From the NCBI GenBank assembly GCA_964457335.1, contig CAYWGD010000031.1, positions 1 through 64,000 on the forward strand: a stretch of 64,000 bases of DNA, written 5' to 3'. Numbering within the stretch: the stretch's first letter is position 1; every line of letters begins with the position of its first letter. The DNA comes from CAJBVW01 sp964457335 (GTDB lineage Bacteria > Myxococcota_A > UBA796 > SXON01). A model generated the notes under the pieces. It worked only from the letters and a program-made list of their open reading frames with translations. It did not search any database and had not been told where the DNA came from. Below are positions 53,001-62,221 of this stretch, piece after piece. A program made the position numbers and the translations under genes.

Positions 53001-53028
53001 AACACGAAAACCCACGCCTGGGCGTGGG
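53001..53028 (-). terminator. Rho-independent terminator after rpsU
   Basis: Stem CCCACGC (53011-53017) with GCGTGGG (53022-53028), 4-nt loop. On the minus strand it is followed by TTTTCGTGTTTTTCC. It lies downstream of the rpsU stop. Confidence 0.85.
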
Positions 53029-53061
53029 TCTCGTGGGCTCGCGAAGTGCGTGCGACGCGGC

Positions 53062-53289
53062 TTACGCCGCGGTCGGGCCCTTCATGACGGGCTTGCGCGC
53101 GGCGCGACGAGCGGCCTTCCGGCGGCGCTTCTCGGCGAGGCGCTGCTTGAGGCGGCGCTTCTCCCCCGGCTTGAGGTAGAAGCTGTTCTTCTTGATGTCC
53201 TTCCGGATCCCCTCACGCTCCACCTTGCGGCGGAAGCGGCGGAGGGCCTTCTCGAAGGGCTCGTTGTCGCGGACGGTGACGATGACCAA
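53062..53289 (-). CDS. rpsU: small ribosomal subunit protein bS21
   Basis: A 75-residue, highly basic ribosomal protein. The N-terminal VIVTVRDNEPFEKALRRFRRKVEREGI is characteristic, followed by Lys/Arg-rich helices. bS21 helps mRNA binding near the anti-Shine-Dalgarno region. It starts with TTG at 53289, supported by GGAG eight bases upstream. Its own promoter (53320-53348) and terminator make it a single-gene unit. Confidence 0.96.
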   Translation of the reverse strand: MVIVTVRDNEPFEKALRRFRRKVEREGIRKDIKKNSFYLKPGEKRRLKQRLAEKRRRKAARRAARKPVMKGPTAA

Positions 53290-53319
53290 GGGGTTGCTCC
53301 AATATCGCGAGGCGGCCGG

Positions 53320-53348
53320 GGTTTATCCGTTCGCCTTCTGGTACGCAA
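53320..53348 (-). promoter_or_regulatory. sigma70-type promoter of rpsU
   Basis: On the minus strand, -35 TTGCGT (53348-53343), a 17-bp spacer and -10 TAAACC (53325-53320), 30 bp before the TTG start. It lies just upstream and partly within the gap to the neighbouring outer-membrane gene. Confidence 0.6.
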
Positions 53349-53360
53349 GCCCCGCGGGCC

Positions 53361-54125
53361 TCAGAACACGATCCCCACGGATCCGCCGCCGTAGGGCAGG
53401 AGCGCGTGCACGCCGCCCTCGATGCGGATGCTGGCGCGATCCGAGATGTTGAAGCGGGGGCCGATGTTGATGTCGAGGTAGGGGAGCGCGACGGGGATGT
53501 CGAGCACGCCGTCGTCCGCGCAGTTGTCCTTGCGCATGTAGGCGGCCGCGCCGTCGGTGCCGGCGGCGCCGCAGCTCACGTCGGTGTTGTTGTTGTTCCC
53601 CGCCTCGTCGGCCGGGTCCTCGCCGGGCTGCCACTCGCGCAGGTCCCCGATCTTGATGGCGCCGCCGATGCCCGCGCCGAACAGGAACGAGAGCCAGTTC
53701 GTGGCGCGGAGCTCGTAGGCGTAGCTCGCGCCGATGAGCACCAGGCCGAACTTGTCGGGCTCGAGCCAGGAGCCGTCGAGGTGGTCGGGCGGCTCCTCCT
53801 TGTCGTCCCAGTACCCGGGCTCGATGATCGGGTTCAGGTACTCGACGTAGAAGATGCCGTTCGCCTGCTTGTCCTTGATGACGAACTCGAGCCCGAGCGA
53901 GTACGCGCTCACGTGCGGGCGGTCGGGGATCGTGTCGTCGTCGTCGTTGCGGAAGTAGGCGAGGTCGAGGATCTCGTCCGGGAGGTCCATGTACCGGCCG
54001 CGGAAGCCCACCTCCATGAGGAACTCGCGCTTCTTGGGCGCGGCCTCGGTGGGCTCGGCGGTGGTGCCCGCGTCCTGGGCGGAGGCGGTCGGGAGGGCGG
54101 CGAGGAGCAGGAGCGACGGCAGCAT
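53361..54125 (-). CDS. outer-membrane beta-barrel protein, unknown function
   Basis: A 254-residue exported protein with a signal peptide (about 1-16, ending ASA). Alternating beta strands follow (FLMEVGFRGRYM, VSAYSLGLEFVI, LVLIGASYAYELR, LDINIGPRFNI), and the last residue is phenylalanine, as in Bam substrates. A Cys pair lies in a loop (DVSCGAAG, KDNCADDG) that also has an Asn run. I do not recognise a specific family; it resembles small 8-strand barrels. It is divergent from the LptE-like gene. Confidence 0.82.
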   Translation of the reverse strand: MLPSLLLLAALPTASAQDAGTTAEPTEAAPKKREFLMEVGFRGRYMDLPDEILDLAYFRNDDDDTIPDRPHVSAYSLGLEFVIKDKQANGIFYVEYLNPIIEPGYWDDKEEPPDHLDGSWLEPDKFGLVLIGASYAYELRATNWLSFLFGAGIGGAIKIGDLREWQPGEDPADEAGNNNNTDVSCGAAGTDGAAAYMRKDNCADDGVLDIPVALPYLDINIGPRFNISDRASIRIEGGVHALLPYGGGSVGIVF

Positions 54126-54173
54126 GGCGCCAACCTTGACAGGAGGGGGGACTGGGAGGCATCGTCCCCGACG

Positions 54174-54611
54174 GTGTCGTCGCTGTCAACGGTCGCGCTC
54201 TTGCTCGCGGGCTGCTCCGTGCACGTGGGCGTGCTGCCGGTGCGCGGAACCTGGACCGTCGCGGAGGTCGCGGCGCCCGTCGCGGAGCCGGACGTCGACG
54301 ACTGGGTAGAGGAGGCCGTCACCACGTCCCTGGGGCTGCGGCGCGCGCTCGACCCGGCCGGCGGCGCGCTCCGCGTCACCGTGACCGAGGCCGCCTGGAG
54401 CCCCTCGCGCCGCGCGGGCGACGTGCTCCTCTACGAGGCCCGCCTCACGCTGCGGCTCGAGGCCGACGGGCGCACCGTGACGCGCACGCGGTCCTGGACC
54501 GTCGTCGACCCCGGCGACGCCGCGTCCGCCCGGCGCCTGCGCGAGGACACGTTCCGCGCGCTCGCGCGGCAGGTCGCCGACGACGGCGTCACCTGGCTGC
54601 TCGCGCCCTGA
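54174..54611 (+). CDS. LptE-like outer-membrane lipoprotein
   Basis: A 145-residue protein with a short lipoprotein signal (lipobox LLAGC, Cys15) and a small alpha/beta mature domain (VTTSLGLRRALDPAGGALRVTVTEAAW..., YEARLTLRLEADGRTVTR). Size, fold pattern and position directly before holA match LptE, which plugs the LptD barrel during LPS insertion. The sequence similarity is weak, so the call rests mainly on context. The GTG start at 54174 has a GGGAGG some distance upstream. Confidence 0.7.
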   Translation: MSSLSTVALLLAGCSVHVGVLPVRGTWTVAEVAAPVAEPDVDDWVEEAVTTSLGLRRALDPAGGALRVTVTEAAWSPSRRAGDVLLYEARLTLRLEADGRTVTRTRSWTVVDPGDAASARRLREDTFRALARQVADDGVTWLLAP

Positions 54612-54656
54612 CCCGACCGCGGCACCTCCCGACGCGATAGGCTCGCCCGAGCCCCG

Positions 54657-55655
54657 ATGAACCCCCTCGCGCCCCTCCAGAGCTCCCTCACGAACCCCGC
54701 GCCCGTCTACGTGCTCGTCGGCTCGGAGCTCCTGCTCGTGCGCCAGGCCGAGGAGCAGCTGCGCGCCGCCGTCGCCAACGGGCCGACCGCGGCGTTCAAC
54801 CACGCGGTCTTCACCGCGGGGGAGGACGCGGCGCTCGCGTACCGCGACGTGGCTTCCACCGCGCCCATGATGGCCGCGCGGCGGCTCGTGGTGGTGCGGC
54901 AGGTCCAGGACGCGAACGTCGCGCTGCTCGAGTCGCTCCTCGCCTACGTGCAGAGCCCGTGCCCGAGCACCGTGCTCGCGCTCGTGGGCGAGAAGATGCC
55001 GTCGGCGAGCGGCGGCGTGGACCGCGGCCTCCGCATCGTCAACGCGGTCAAGAAGACCGGCATCGTGCTCAAGCTCGACGGCGAGGGCGTCGACCCCGCG
55101 GCCTTCGCGGCCGCCCGCGCCACCGAGCGTGGCGCCCGCATCGACCGCGACGCCGCCCAGCTCCTCTCCGAGTTCACGGGCGGCGAGCTCGCGCTCGTCG
55201 CCGCGGACGTCGACAAGTGCGCCGACTACGTGGGGCAGGGCGGCACCATCACGCGCGCGGTGGTCGAGGAGGTGTGCGCGTCCACCGCCGAGGCCGACGT
55301 GTGGGCGCTCACCGACGCGATCGTCTCGCGCGACCTCGACCGCGGTCTCGACACGCTCCACCACCTCCTCGAGGACGGCGAGGCTCCGCACAAGCTCCTC
55401 GGCTCCGTGGCGTGGCAGCTCCGGCAGGTGCTCGCGCTCCAGGACGCGCTCCGCCGTGGGCTGTCCGAGCGGGACGCGAACGTGCGCATGCCCCCGCAGA
55501 AGCTCCGCGTGCTCCGGGAACAGATCACGAAGCGGCCGGTGTCGCCGTCGGCGGTGCTCGAGGAGCTCGCGGCCGTGAACCGCGCGATGAACTCCTCGCG
55601 CGCGGGCGACCGGCGGGTGTTCGAGGCGTTCGTGCTGCGGTTGCTGCAGCGCTGA
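54657..55655 (+). CDS. holA: DNA polymerase III delta subunit
   Basis: A 332-residue HolA, part of the clamp loader that opens the sliding clamp. The N-terminal domain has VYVLVGSELLLVRQAEEQLR; the middle LSEFTGGELALVAADVDKCADYVG and the C-terminal collar helices (LLGSVAWQLRQVLALQDALRRG) match the family. It follows the LptE-like gene as in many proteobacteria. A 52-bp tandem repeat array begins about 35 bp after the stop. Confidence 0.94.
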   Translation: MNPLAPLQSSLTNPAPVYVLVGSELLLVRQAEEQLRAAVANGPTAAFNHAVFTAGEDAALAYRDVASTAPMMAARRLVVVRQVQDANVALLESLLAYVQSPCPSTVLALVGEKMPSASGGVDRGLRIVNAVKKTGIVLKLDGEGVDPAAFAAARATERGARIDRDAAQLLSEFTGGELALVAADVDKCADYVGQGGTITRAVVEEVCASTAEADVWALTDAIVSRDLDRGLDTLHHLLEDGEAPHKLLGSVAWQLRQVLALQDALRRGLSERDANVRMPPQKLRVLREQITKRPVSPSAVLEELAAVNRAMNSSRAGDRRVFEAFVLRLLQR

Positions 55656-55690
55656 AGTGGAGGGGAGCCCCCCGCCGGGATCCGCGCCCG

Positions 55691-55943
55691 AGTGGCCGCG
55701 GGGCGGTCATGGAGCGGGGGTCATCCGGGATTAGGTGCCCTGGATGGCCGCGGGGCGGCCATGGAGCGGGGGTCATCCGGGATGAGGTGCCCTGGATGGC
55801 CGCGGGGCGGCCATGGAGCGGGGGTCATCCGGGATGATGTGCCCTCGATGGCCGCGTGGCGGTCACGGAGCGGGGGTCATCCGGGATGAGGTGCCCTGGA
55901 TGACCGCGTGGCGGTCACGGAGCGGGGGTATCCGACATGAACC
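55691..55943. repeat. 52-bp tandem repeat array, about 4.8 copies
   Basis: Units begin at 55693, 55745, 55797, 55849 and 55901, exactly 52 bp apart. Each contains a stem GGCCGC-GGG-GCGGCC and a second palindrome TCATCC-G-GGATGA. Stem variants keep pairing: GGCCGC/GCGGTC (copies 1 and 4, G-U) and GACCGC/GCGGTC (copy 5, A-U). 52 is not a multiple of 3, so the array is unlikely to encode protein. It fills part of a 540-bp gap between convergent holA and rpsT; the rest of the gap holds only the rpsT terminator and no gene I can support. Confidence 0.85.
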
Positions 55944-56129
55944 GCGCGGGAGCAGGGAGATCCCGCAGGCACGATCCGCGCGAGGAGCCTGGAGGGCGGC
56001 CGCCTCCGGCGGCCGGTCCCGGCCCCCGGCCGGGACCGAGGGCGAAGCCCGAGCCCGGAAGGGTCCGGCCCCGGCGTCTTCGCCGGGGACGCGCCCCGTC
56101 GACGCGCGCGCGGACGACTCGGCGGCGAC

Positions 56130-56169
56130 AAAAACACCACCGGCGCCCTCCGGAGGACCGGGGGCGCCG
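56130..56169 (-). terminator. Rho-independent terminator after rpsT
   Basis: Hairpin CGGCGCCCTCCGG (56141-56153) with CCGGGGGCGCCG (about 56158-56169). On the minus strand it is followed by GTGGTGTTTTTGTC. It lies downstream of the rpsT stop. Confidence 0.8.
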
Positions 56170-56194
56170 ACGGGGTCTCGCGGGAGAGGGCGCC

Positions 56195-56476
56195 TTAGGA
56201 GGCGGACTCGTCCGTCTTGAGCGCGTTCACCGCCTTGGAGAGGCGGCTGATGCGGCGGGCGGCGTTCCGGGGGTGGATGACGCCCTTCTGCGCGAGCTTC
56301 TGCAGGAGCGACACGGTCGCCGGCAGATCGGCCGCGGCCGCCGCGTGATCCCCGCCCGCGACGAGGGAGCGGAGCTCCTTCACCTTGCCGCGCATGCGGC
56401 TGCGGTTGGAACGGTTCCGCTCGTTGGCGGCCTTGCTGGTGCGAATGCGCTTGATGGCGTCCTTGTGGTGGGCCAC
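56195..56476 (-). CDS. rpsT: small ribosomal subunit protein bS20
   Basis: A 93-residue basic three-helix protein that binds 16S rRNA early in assembly. It begins with GTG and reads AHHKDAIKRIRTSKAANERNRS, the family start; the later GVIHPRNAARRISRLSKAVNAL is also typical. GGAGA lies five bases before the start. It forms a single-gene unit with promoter 56502-56529 and terminator 56130-56169, divergent from scpA. Confidence 0.96.
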   Translation of the reverse strand: MAHHKDAIKRIRTSKAANERNRSNRSRMRGKVKELRSLVAGGDHAAAAADLPATVSLLQKLAQKGVIHPRNAARRISRLSKAVNALKTDESAS

Positions 56477-56501
56477 GTAGTCTCCGATTTCTGGGCCCGG
56501 C

Positions 56502-56529
56502 CAACTATCTCGCGTCCCCACATTGTCAA
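56502..56529 (-). promoter_or_regulatory. sigma70-type promoter of rpsT
   Basis: On the minus strand, a perfect -35 TTGACA (56529-56524), a 16-bp spacer and -10 TAGTTG (56507-56502), 25 bp before the GTG start. Confidence 0.6.
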
Positions 56530-56614
56530 GGCGCAGCCGATCCGGTAGAAACGGACCACCTCGCGCTCCCTCCACCGGGGAGCCGATCGTCCCCCCTCCC
56601 TCCCCCCCCAGAAC

Positions 56615-57433
56615 ATGCTCGCGCTGCAGGCCCCCCACCTGTCGAGCGCGGCCCGAGTCTACGAGCCCCCGGTCCGTATCGGGGTCTACGACGGGCCCCT
56701 CGAGCTGCTCCTCTTCCTGGTCCGCCGGGAGGGGGTCGACGTGCGGGACATCCCCGTGGCGCGGATCTGCGACGCCTACCTCGCGTACCTGGACGGCGCG
56801 GACGAGATCGACGTCGACCAGGCGGGCGACTACCTCGTCATGGCCGCGACGCTGTGCCAGCTGAAGGCGCGCGAGCTGCTCCCGCGGGCGCCGCAGGAGG
56901 CCGAGGAGGAGGAGGAGATCGACCCGCGCGAGGCCCTCGCGCGGCGGCTCCTGGAGTACGAGCGCTACCGCGACGCGGCCGAGGAGCTCGGGCGCCGCGA
57001 GCGGCTCGATCGGGACGTGTTCGCGCGCCCCGCCGAGCCCCCCGCGCCCGACGAGCAGCACATCGACCCGGGCACGGACATCTTCGGCCTCCTCCGCCTC
57101 TTCTACGGGGCCGCGGAGCGCGCCGCGCGGCCCCCGCACGAGCACCGCGTGGTGCGCGAGCGCTTCTCGTTCGCGGAGACCGTGCGGTGGATCCTCGGCC
57201 GGCTCCCGCCCGGGGAGGAGACGATCCTCTCCGAGGTGCTGCTCGAGGTGGGCTCGCGATCCAAGCGGATCTTCACCTTCCTCGGCGTGCTCGAGATGGC
57301 GCGCCTCCAGTTCGTCGACGTCGTCCAGAACATGCACCTCGGGGCGGTGCGGCTGGTCGGCAAGGTGCGGTTGGAGGACGCGGACCTCTCCGCGCTCCCG
57401 GTCGAGGAGACGGAGGGCGACGAGGATGGATGA
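56615..57433 (+). CDS. scpA: segregation and condensation protein A
   Basis: A 272-residue kleisin that bridges the SMC heads in bacterial condensin. The N-terminal VYDGPLELLLFLVRREGVDVRDIPVARI is the family signature; an acidic linker (AEEEEEIDPREAL) and the C-terminal winged helix (ETILSEVLLEVGSRSKRIFTFLGVLEMARL) follow. Its end overlaps scpB by 8 bp, the usual scpA-scpB pair. No SMC gene is in the window. Confidence 0.96.
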   Translation: MLALQAPHLSSAARVYEPPVRIGVYDGPLELLLFLVRREGVDVRDIPVARICDAYLAYLDGADEIDVDQAGDYLVMAATLCQLKARELLPRAPQEAEEEEEIDPREALARRLLEYERYRDAAEELGRRERLDRDVFARPAEPPAPDEQHIDPGTDIFGLLRLFYGAAERAARPPHEHRVVRERFSFAETVRWILGRLPPGEETILSEVLLEVGSRSKRIFTFLGVLEMARLQFVDVVQNMHLGAVRLVGKVRLEDADLSALPVEETEGDEDG

Positions 57434-58097
57434 CGAGATCGTCCCGGACGAGCCGGACAACGTCGTCCAGCTGCGGCCCGTGGGGACGGAGCCGGAGCGG
57501 GAGGCCGGGGACGGGGAGCGCGGCCCGCCGCCCACCGAGCTGATCGTGCCGGCGGTGGAGGCCTGCCTGTTCGCCTCGGCGGGCGTCGTGACGGTGGCGC
57601 AGCTCGCGGCCGCGTTGATGGTCGACGCGAAGGTGATCGACGGCGCGCTGGAGGCGCTCGGGGAGCGGCTGCGGCGCACGGGCGCGGGGGTGCGGCTGGC
57701 GCCGGTCGGCGACGGCTGGCAGCTCCGCACCGAGGCGCGGCTCGCCCCGTGGGTCGCGGCGATCCGCGGGGGCAAGCCGGTGAAGCTCTCGCGCGCCGCG
57801 CTGGAGACGCTCGCGGTGGTGGCGTTCCGGCAGCCCGTGTCCAAGGGCGTCGTCGACGACATCCGCGGCGTCGACTCCGGCGGCGTGCTCCGCTCGCTGC
57901 TCGACCGCGGGCTCCTGAAGGTGGTCGGCCGCTCCGACGAGCCCGGCCGCCCGATCACCTACGGCACCACCCCGGCCTTCCTCGAGCTCTTCGGCATGCG
58001 GAGCCTCGCGGACCTCCCGACGCTCAAGGACCTGCGCGCGCTCAAGGAGGACGACGCGCCGGACGGCGGCGTCGTGCCGTTCCCGGACGCGGAGTAG
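57426..58097 (+). CDS. scpB: segregation and condensation protein B
   Basis: A 223-residue ScpB with a disordered N-terminus (1-40) and two winged-helix domains. Family segments are VEACLFASAGVVTVAQLAAAL, LRTEARLAPWVAAIRGGKPVKLSRAALETLAVVAFRQPV and DDIRGVDSGGVLRSLLDRGLLKVVGRSDEPGRPITYGTT. It works as a dimer with ScpA and SMC. It overlaps scpA by 8 bp and ends 3 bp before the opposite-strand gene's stop. Confidence 0.96.
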   Translation: MDDEIVPDEPDNVVQLRPVGTEPEREAGDGERGPPPTELIVPAVEACLFASAGVVTVAQLAAALMVDAKVIDGALEALGERLRRTGAGVRLAPVGDGWQLRTEARLAPWVAAIRGGKPVKLSRAALETLAVVAFRQPVSKGVVDDIRGVDSGGVLRSLLDRGLLKVVGRSDEPGRPITYGTTPAFLELFGMRSLADLPTLKDLRALKEDDAPDGGVVPFPDAE

Positions 58098-58100
58098 CGG

Positions 58101-58478
58101 CTACTCGTCGAGCGGGAACGAGGCGGGCGCGCGCGGAGGCAGGAGCTTCAGCGTCTGGAGGTCGAGCGCCGTCCAACCCGTGCGGTCGCACAGGGAGCGC
58201 ACGAGCCGCGCGGTGGCCTGCCCGGCGGTGGCGCGCAGGAGGAGGACCTCCGGGTGCCCGGTCGCGAGGGTGAGCTCGAGCCGGCCGCCCGGCCCGTCGT
58301 AGACGCCGCGGAGCGACTCGCCGGGGCCGGGGGAGGCGTCCCACTCGACCCCGTGGAGGGCCGCGTCGAATGTGAAGCGCACGTCGTCGCGGCCGTGCGG
58401 GTGGAGGTGCGCGGGCGTCGCCTGGTAGGCGGAGGCGAGCGGCCTGCGGGGCGTGAGCAGCTGGTATGCGTGGGTCAT
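58101..58478 (-). CDS. small protein of unknown function
   Basis: A 125-residue soluble protein, starting MTHAYQLLTPRRPLASAYQ. It is mixed alpha/beta with a His-rich patch (HLHPHGRDDVRF) and a helical C-terminus (RLVRSLCDRTGWTALDLQTLKLL). I do not recognise it. The ATG at 58478 is preferred to an upstream ATG at 58541. High GC at third codon positions supports coding. It is convergent with scpB and divergent from rluB. Confidence 0.6.
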   Translation of the reverse strand: MTHAYQLLTPRRPLASAYQATPAHLHPHGRDDVRFTFDAALHGVEWDASPGPGESLRGVYDGPGGRLELTLATGHPEVLLLRATAGQATARLVRSLCDRTGWTALDLQTLKLLPPRAPASFPLDE

Positions 58479-58666
58479 GGGCCCGAGAATGTAGCGGGCA
58501 TCGGGCTCGGAGGCGCGTCCAGAAGGCTCGACGGCGTCCACGCGCGCGGGGCCCGTCCGCGGGCCGAGGCCCCGGCCTCACGAAGAACGCGCTGGAAGCA
58601 GGGGACGCGGCGGTCCCGACACGTTAGACGCCGTTTCGCCCGTCGTGAGACGCGCCAGGAGCGAAC

Positions 58667-59605
<939 letters not shown>

Positions 59606-59623
59606 TCTACAAACAGTCTCTGC

Positions 59624-59700
<77 letters not shown>

Positions 59701-59707
59701 TATGGAG

Positions 59708-59745
59708 AACCCGGGTTTTCACGAGAGTGGAAACCCGGGTTTCTT
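59708..59745 (+). terminator. Rho-independent terminator after the initiator tRNAs
   Basis: Long stem AACCCGGGTTTTCAC with GTGGAAACCCGGGTT (one G-U pair), GAGA loop, followed by TTTCTTCG. It lies 8 bp after the second tRNA. Confidence 0.85.
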
Positions 59746-60059
59746 CGTTGGGGCCCACCGCGCGTCCGATGGCTGGACGCGGGCGGCTGGCAGGCGAAGG
59801 TCTTCAGCCGACGTGGGGAGGCCGACGACGGCCTCGTCGGGCGTCGCGCCGGGCGCGCCTTCCGCCGGTCGGCGAGCGCTGGCGGGCTGGTGATCGACGA
59901 GCTGGGCAACCCCGCCTGCGGAAGGCGGCGTCGGGTCTGCAAGCGTGGATCAGGCTGGGGGAGGAGTCCCCGAAAGTTCCTGCGGCCTGGAATCGGTTGC
60001 CACGTGGGCGTTCACTGTCCGCCTGGGCTTCCGCGCGCGTCCGGTCCCGAGAGGACCCC
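59746..60059. other. intergenic stretch without a gene
   Basis: 314 bp between the tRNA terminator and the radical SAM gene. The frame of that gene stays open through here, but the translation is Arg/Gly/Pro-rich noise with no domain. I see no RNA gene or repeat. A GAGAGGA ribosome site lies just before 60060. Confidence 0.5.
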
Positions 60060-61616
60060 ATGCACGCACCCACTCGCCTCTTGTTGATCGACCCCGGGAC
60101 CACGCGCGAGGAGCTCAACGAGCCCATCGGGATCGGCGCCCTCGCCGCCACGGTCGACGCCGCCTTCGGCCAGGCCGCCCGTGTCGACCTCACGTACGTC
60201 CCCGTCGACGGCCCCGTCTCCCCGGGGCGGCTGTCCGACTACGACCTCGTCGGTCTCTCCACCCCGCTGGGGAGCCTCGCCGACCTCGAGGCCCTCGCCG
60301 CGGCGCTCGCGGCCCTTCCGCCGGCGTCACGTCCGCTGTTCGTCGTCGGGGGGCTCCTCGCCACCTTCGCCCCCGACGAGCTCCTCCGCCGCTTCCCCGA
60401 GGCGGTGCTGGTCCTCGGGGAGGGGGAGGACTCGCTCGTCGGCATCGTCCGCGCGCTGCGTGGCGCCGGACGCGCCGGACTGCTCGCCGCGCTCGAGCGG
60501 GACCGGGTTCCCAACCTCGTGTACACCCTCGGCGACCGCGTCGTCCGCACCCCCCGCGCGCTCGTGAGCTTGTCCACGGCGGTCGCGCCGCGCCGCGACT
60601 ACGTCCCGGAGCTCGTGCGCCGCCAGGGGATCGTGCGCGCCGAGACCTCGCGCGGGTGCGCGTGGGGCAGGTGCACGTTCTGCGCGATCCAGCACAAGTA
60701 CGCCGACCAGATCGACTGGCGGGTGGTGCGCGCGGAGCGGGTCGTGGCGGAGCTCGAGGAGATGTCCGCGGGCGGGGCGCGACACCCCTTCTTCACGGAC
60801 GAGGACTTCATCGGCGGCCGGCCGGAGCGTGCCGTGGAGCTCGCCCGCGCGATCGGCGCGGCGCGCGCCGCGGGCCGCATCGCCCCGGACGTGACGCTCT
60901 ACGTGGACATGCGCGTGGACACGATCCTCGCCGCGGCCGCGGGGAGGCCGTCGGGGGTCGACGTGCTCCGGGAGATGCGCGCCGTGGGGCTGCGCGAGGT
61001 GTTCGTCGGCATCGAGTCGGGGGTGCGCGACCAGGTCCGGCGCTACATGAAGCCGGCCACCGCGCAGCGCAACCTGCGCGCGCTCGAGGTGCTGCGCACC
61101 GAAGGGGTGGGCGTCGACGTGGGCTTCATCCTCTTCGACCCCGAGATGACGCTGCCCGAGGTCCGCGCCAACCTGTCGTTCCTGCGCGAGGCGGGGCTCT
61201 GGGACCACGACGCCCGGATGACGAAGGAGCTCCGCGTCGAGGCGGGCACGCCGCTGGTGGCCGACTACCGCTCGAAGGGCCTGATCACGGGGCCGCTCGA
61301 CGTGGACGAGCTGCTCTGGCCCTACCGCTGGGTGGACGCGCGCGCGGAGGCGGTCCACCACGCGTTCCGCGCCTGGGAGCGGGAGCGGATGCACGAGGTG
61401 TACGCGATCCAGGCCGCCACGCGGGGAGAAGTCCCGAGCGAGGCGGAGCGTCGCGAGCGGCGGCGGCTGCTCGGGCAGATCCGCGTCGTCGAGCACGAGG
61501 CGCTCGATGCGCTGGCGATCGCCGCGGAGGATGGGGCGGACCCGGCGCGGGTCGACCTGTCGAGGTGGTCGCGGGCGCGGGGGGAGTTGATCGGGCGGTG
61601 GCGGCGGGCGGCGTAG
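60060..61616 (+). CDS. radical SAM protein with B12-binding-like N-terminus and CX4CX2C site
   Basis: A 518-residue protein. Residues 1-135 have a Rossmann pattern like a cobalamin-binding domain (IGIGALAA..., LVGLSTP, FVVGGLLATFAPDELL), but the cobalamin DxHxxG motif is absent. The radical SAM domain follows (about 185-440). Its iron-sulfur cysteines are C200-AWGR-C205-TF-C208, giving CX4CX2C rather than the usual CX3CX2C. Later segments (EVFVGIESGVRDQV, VDVGFILFDPEM) fit the TIM barrel of B12-radical SAM enzymes. The product is unknown; no neighbour suggests a pathway. A GAGAGGA site before the ATG supports the start. Confidence 0.88.
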   Translation: MHAPTRLLLIDPGTTREELNEPIGIGALAATVDAAFGQAARVDLTYVPVDGPVSPGRLSDYDLVGLSTPLGSLADLEALAAALAALPPASRPLFVVGGLLATFAPDELLRRFPEAVLVLGEGEDSLVGIVRALRGAGRAGLLAALERDRVPNLVYTLGDRVVRTPRALVSLSTAVAPRRDYVPELVRRQGIVRAETSRGCAWGRCTFCAIQHKYADQIDWRVVRAERVVAELEEMSAGGARHPFFTDEDFIGGRPERAVELARAIGAARAAGRIAPDVTLYVDMRVDTILAAAAGRPSGVDVLREMRAVGLREVFVGIESGVRDQVRRYMKPATAQRNLRALEVLRTEGVGVDVGFILFDPEMTLPEVRANLSFLREAGLWDHDARMTKELRVEAGTPLVADYRSKGLITGPLDVDELLWPYRWVDARAEAVHHAFRAWERERMHEVYAIQAATRGEVPSEAERRERRRLLGQIRVVEHEALDALAIAAEDGADPARVDLSRWSRARGELIGRWRRAA

Positions 61617-61620
61617 CCAG

Positions 61621-61650
61621 AGTCCCCGGTTTCGTCGTGCGACGGGGACT
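61621..61650 (+). terminator. possible transcript-end hairpin after the radical SAM gene
   Basis: Inverted repeat AGTCCCCG (61621-61628) with CGGGGACT (61643-61650), 5 bp after the stop codon. No T-tract follows, so function as a terminator is uncertain. Confidence 0.35.
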
Positions 61651-61723
61651 GTCGCTCGTGCCCGTCCGCGCCGCCCGGGCGGCATGCAGAGATTCCACTC
61701 GACAGCCGGCTCGAGGTCCGCTA

Positions 61724-61746
61724 CGTATCAAACACTGTGTGATACG
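61724..61746. promoter_or_regulatory. 23-bp near-perfect palindrome, likely TetR operator
   Basis: Arms CGTATCA and TGATACG with inner ACA/TGT pairs around a central C: 20 of 22 arm positions pair. It is unusually AT-rich for this genome and lies 35 bp before the first gene of a module that includes a TetR gene (62681). Confidence 0.65.
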
Positions 61747-61781
61747 TTGTTTGAACGTCCTCCGAGACCCCGGAGCCCACG

Positions 61782-62195
61782 ATGAAGCCGAGCAAGCTCA
61801 TGCGATTGAACGGCGCTTTTCTCATGTTCACGGGGAGCGCGGCCGCGACCGCCGACGCGGTCGGGCACTTCCTGGGGAAGGGTCCGTTCGGCGAGGTGAT
61901 GTTCCGCTCCACGCTCACCATCGGCAGCTTCGAGGCCCACCTGCTCGCGGTGGTCCTCGGCGCGCTGCTGTGGAGCGGCGCGGCGCGGGGCGACCGCGAG
62001 CTGTTCCACGTAGGGGCCGCCGCCGTCCACTTCGTGCTGGGGTGCAGCAACCTGCTCTTCTTCGAAGCCGCGTTCGGCGCGCTGGACCTGCGGGTGTTCG
62101 GCGCGGTCGTGACGGCGCTGCACTTCGCCTTCGTCGTCGCGCAGGCGGGCGCCGCCGCCCGGCTGTCGAACCAGGCCGGGACCGCCGCCGCGTAG
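61782..62195 (+). CDS. four-helix membrane protein, unknown function
   Basis: A 137-residue inner-membrane protein with about four hydrophobic segments (around 12-30, 48-66, 75-93, 102-122). Small polar loops contain His and Asp (TADAVGHFLG, SFEAHLL, FHVGAAAVHFVLG). I do not recognise the family; size and pattern resemble DUF4345/DoxX-like small membrane proteins. It is the first gene after the palindrome at 61724 and is followed after 26 bp by a second four-helix protein, suggesting a pair. Confidence 0.78.
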   Translation: MKPSKLMRLNGAFLMFTGSAAATADAVGHFLGKGPFGEVMFRSTLTIGSFEAHLLAVVLGALLWSGAARGDRELFHVGAAAVHFVLGCSNLLFFEAAFGALDLRVFGAVVTALHFAFVVAQAGAAARLSNQAGTAAA

Positions 62196-62221
62196 AAACC
62201 CGCATCCAAGGGAGGAAGGCC

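Noticed and set aside
55691..55943. CRISPR array
   Set aside because: Units are contiguous 52-bp repeats with no unique spacers and no cas genes nearby.
60700..60720. frameshift error causing CX4CX2C
   Set aside because: The reading frame is continuous and well conserved on both sides, so I treat the spacing as real, though a single base error elsewhere cannot be fully excluded.
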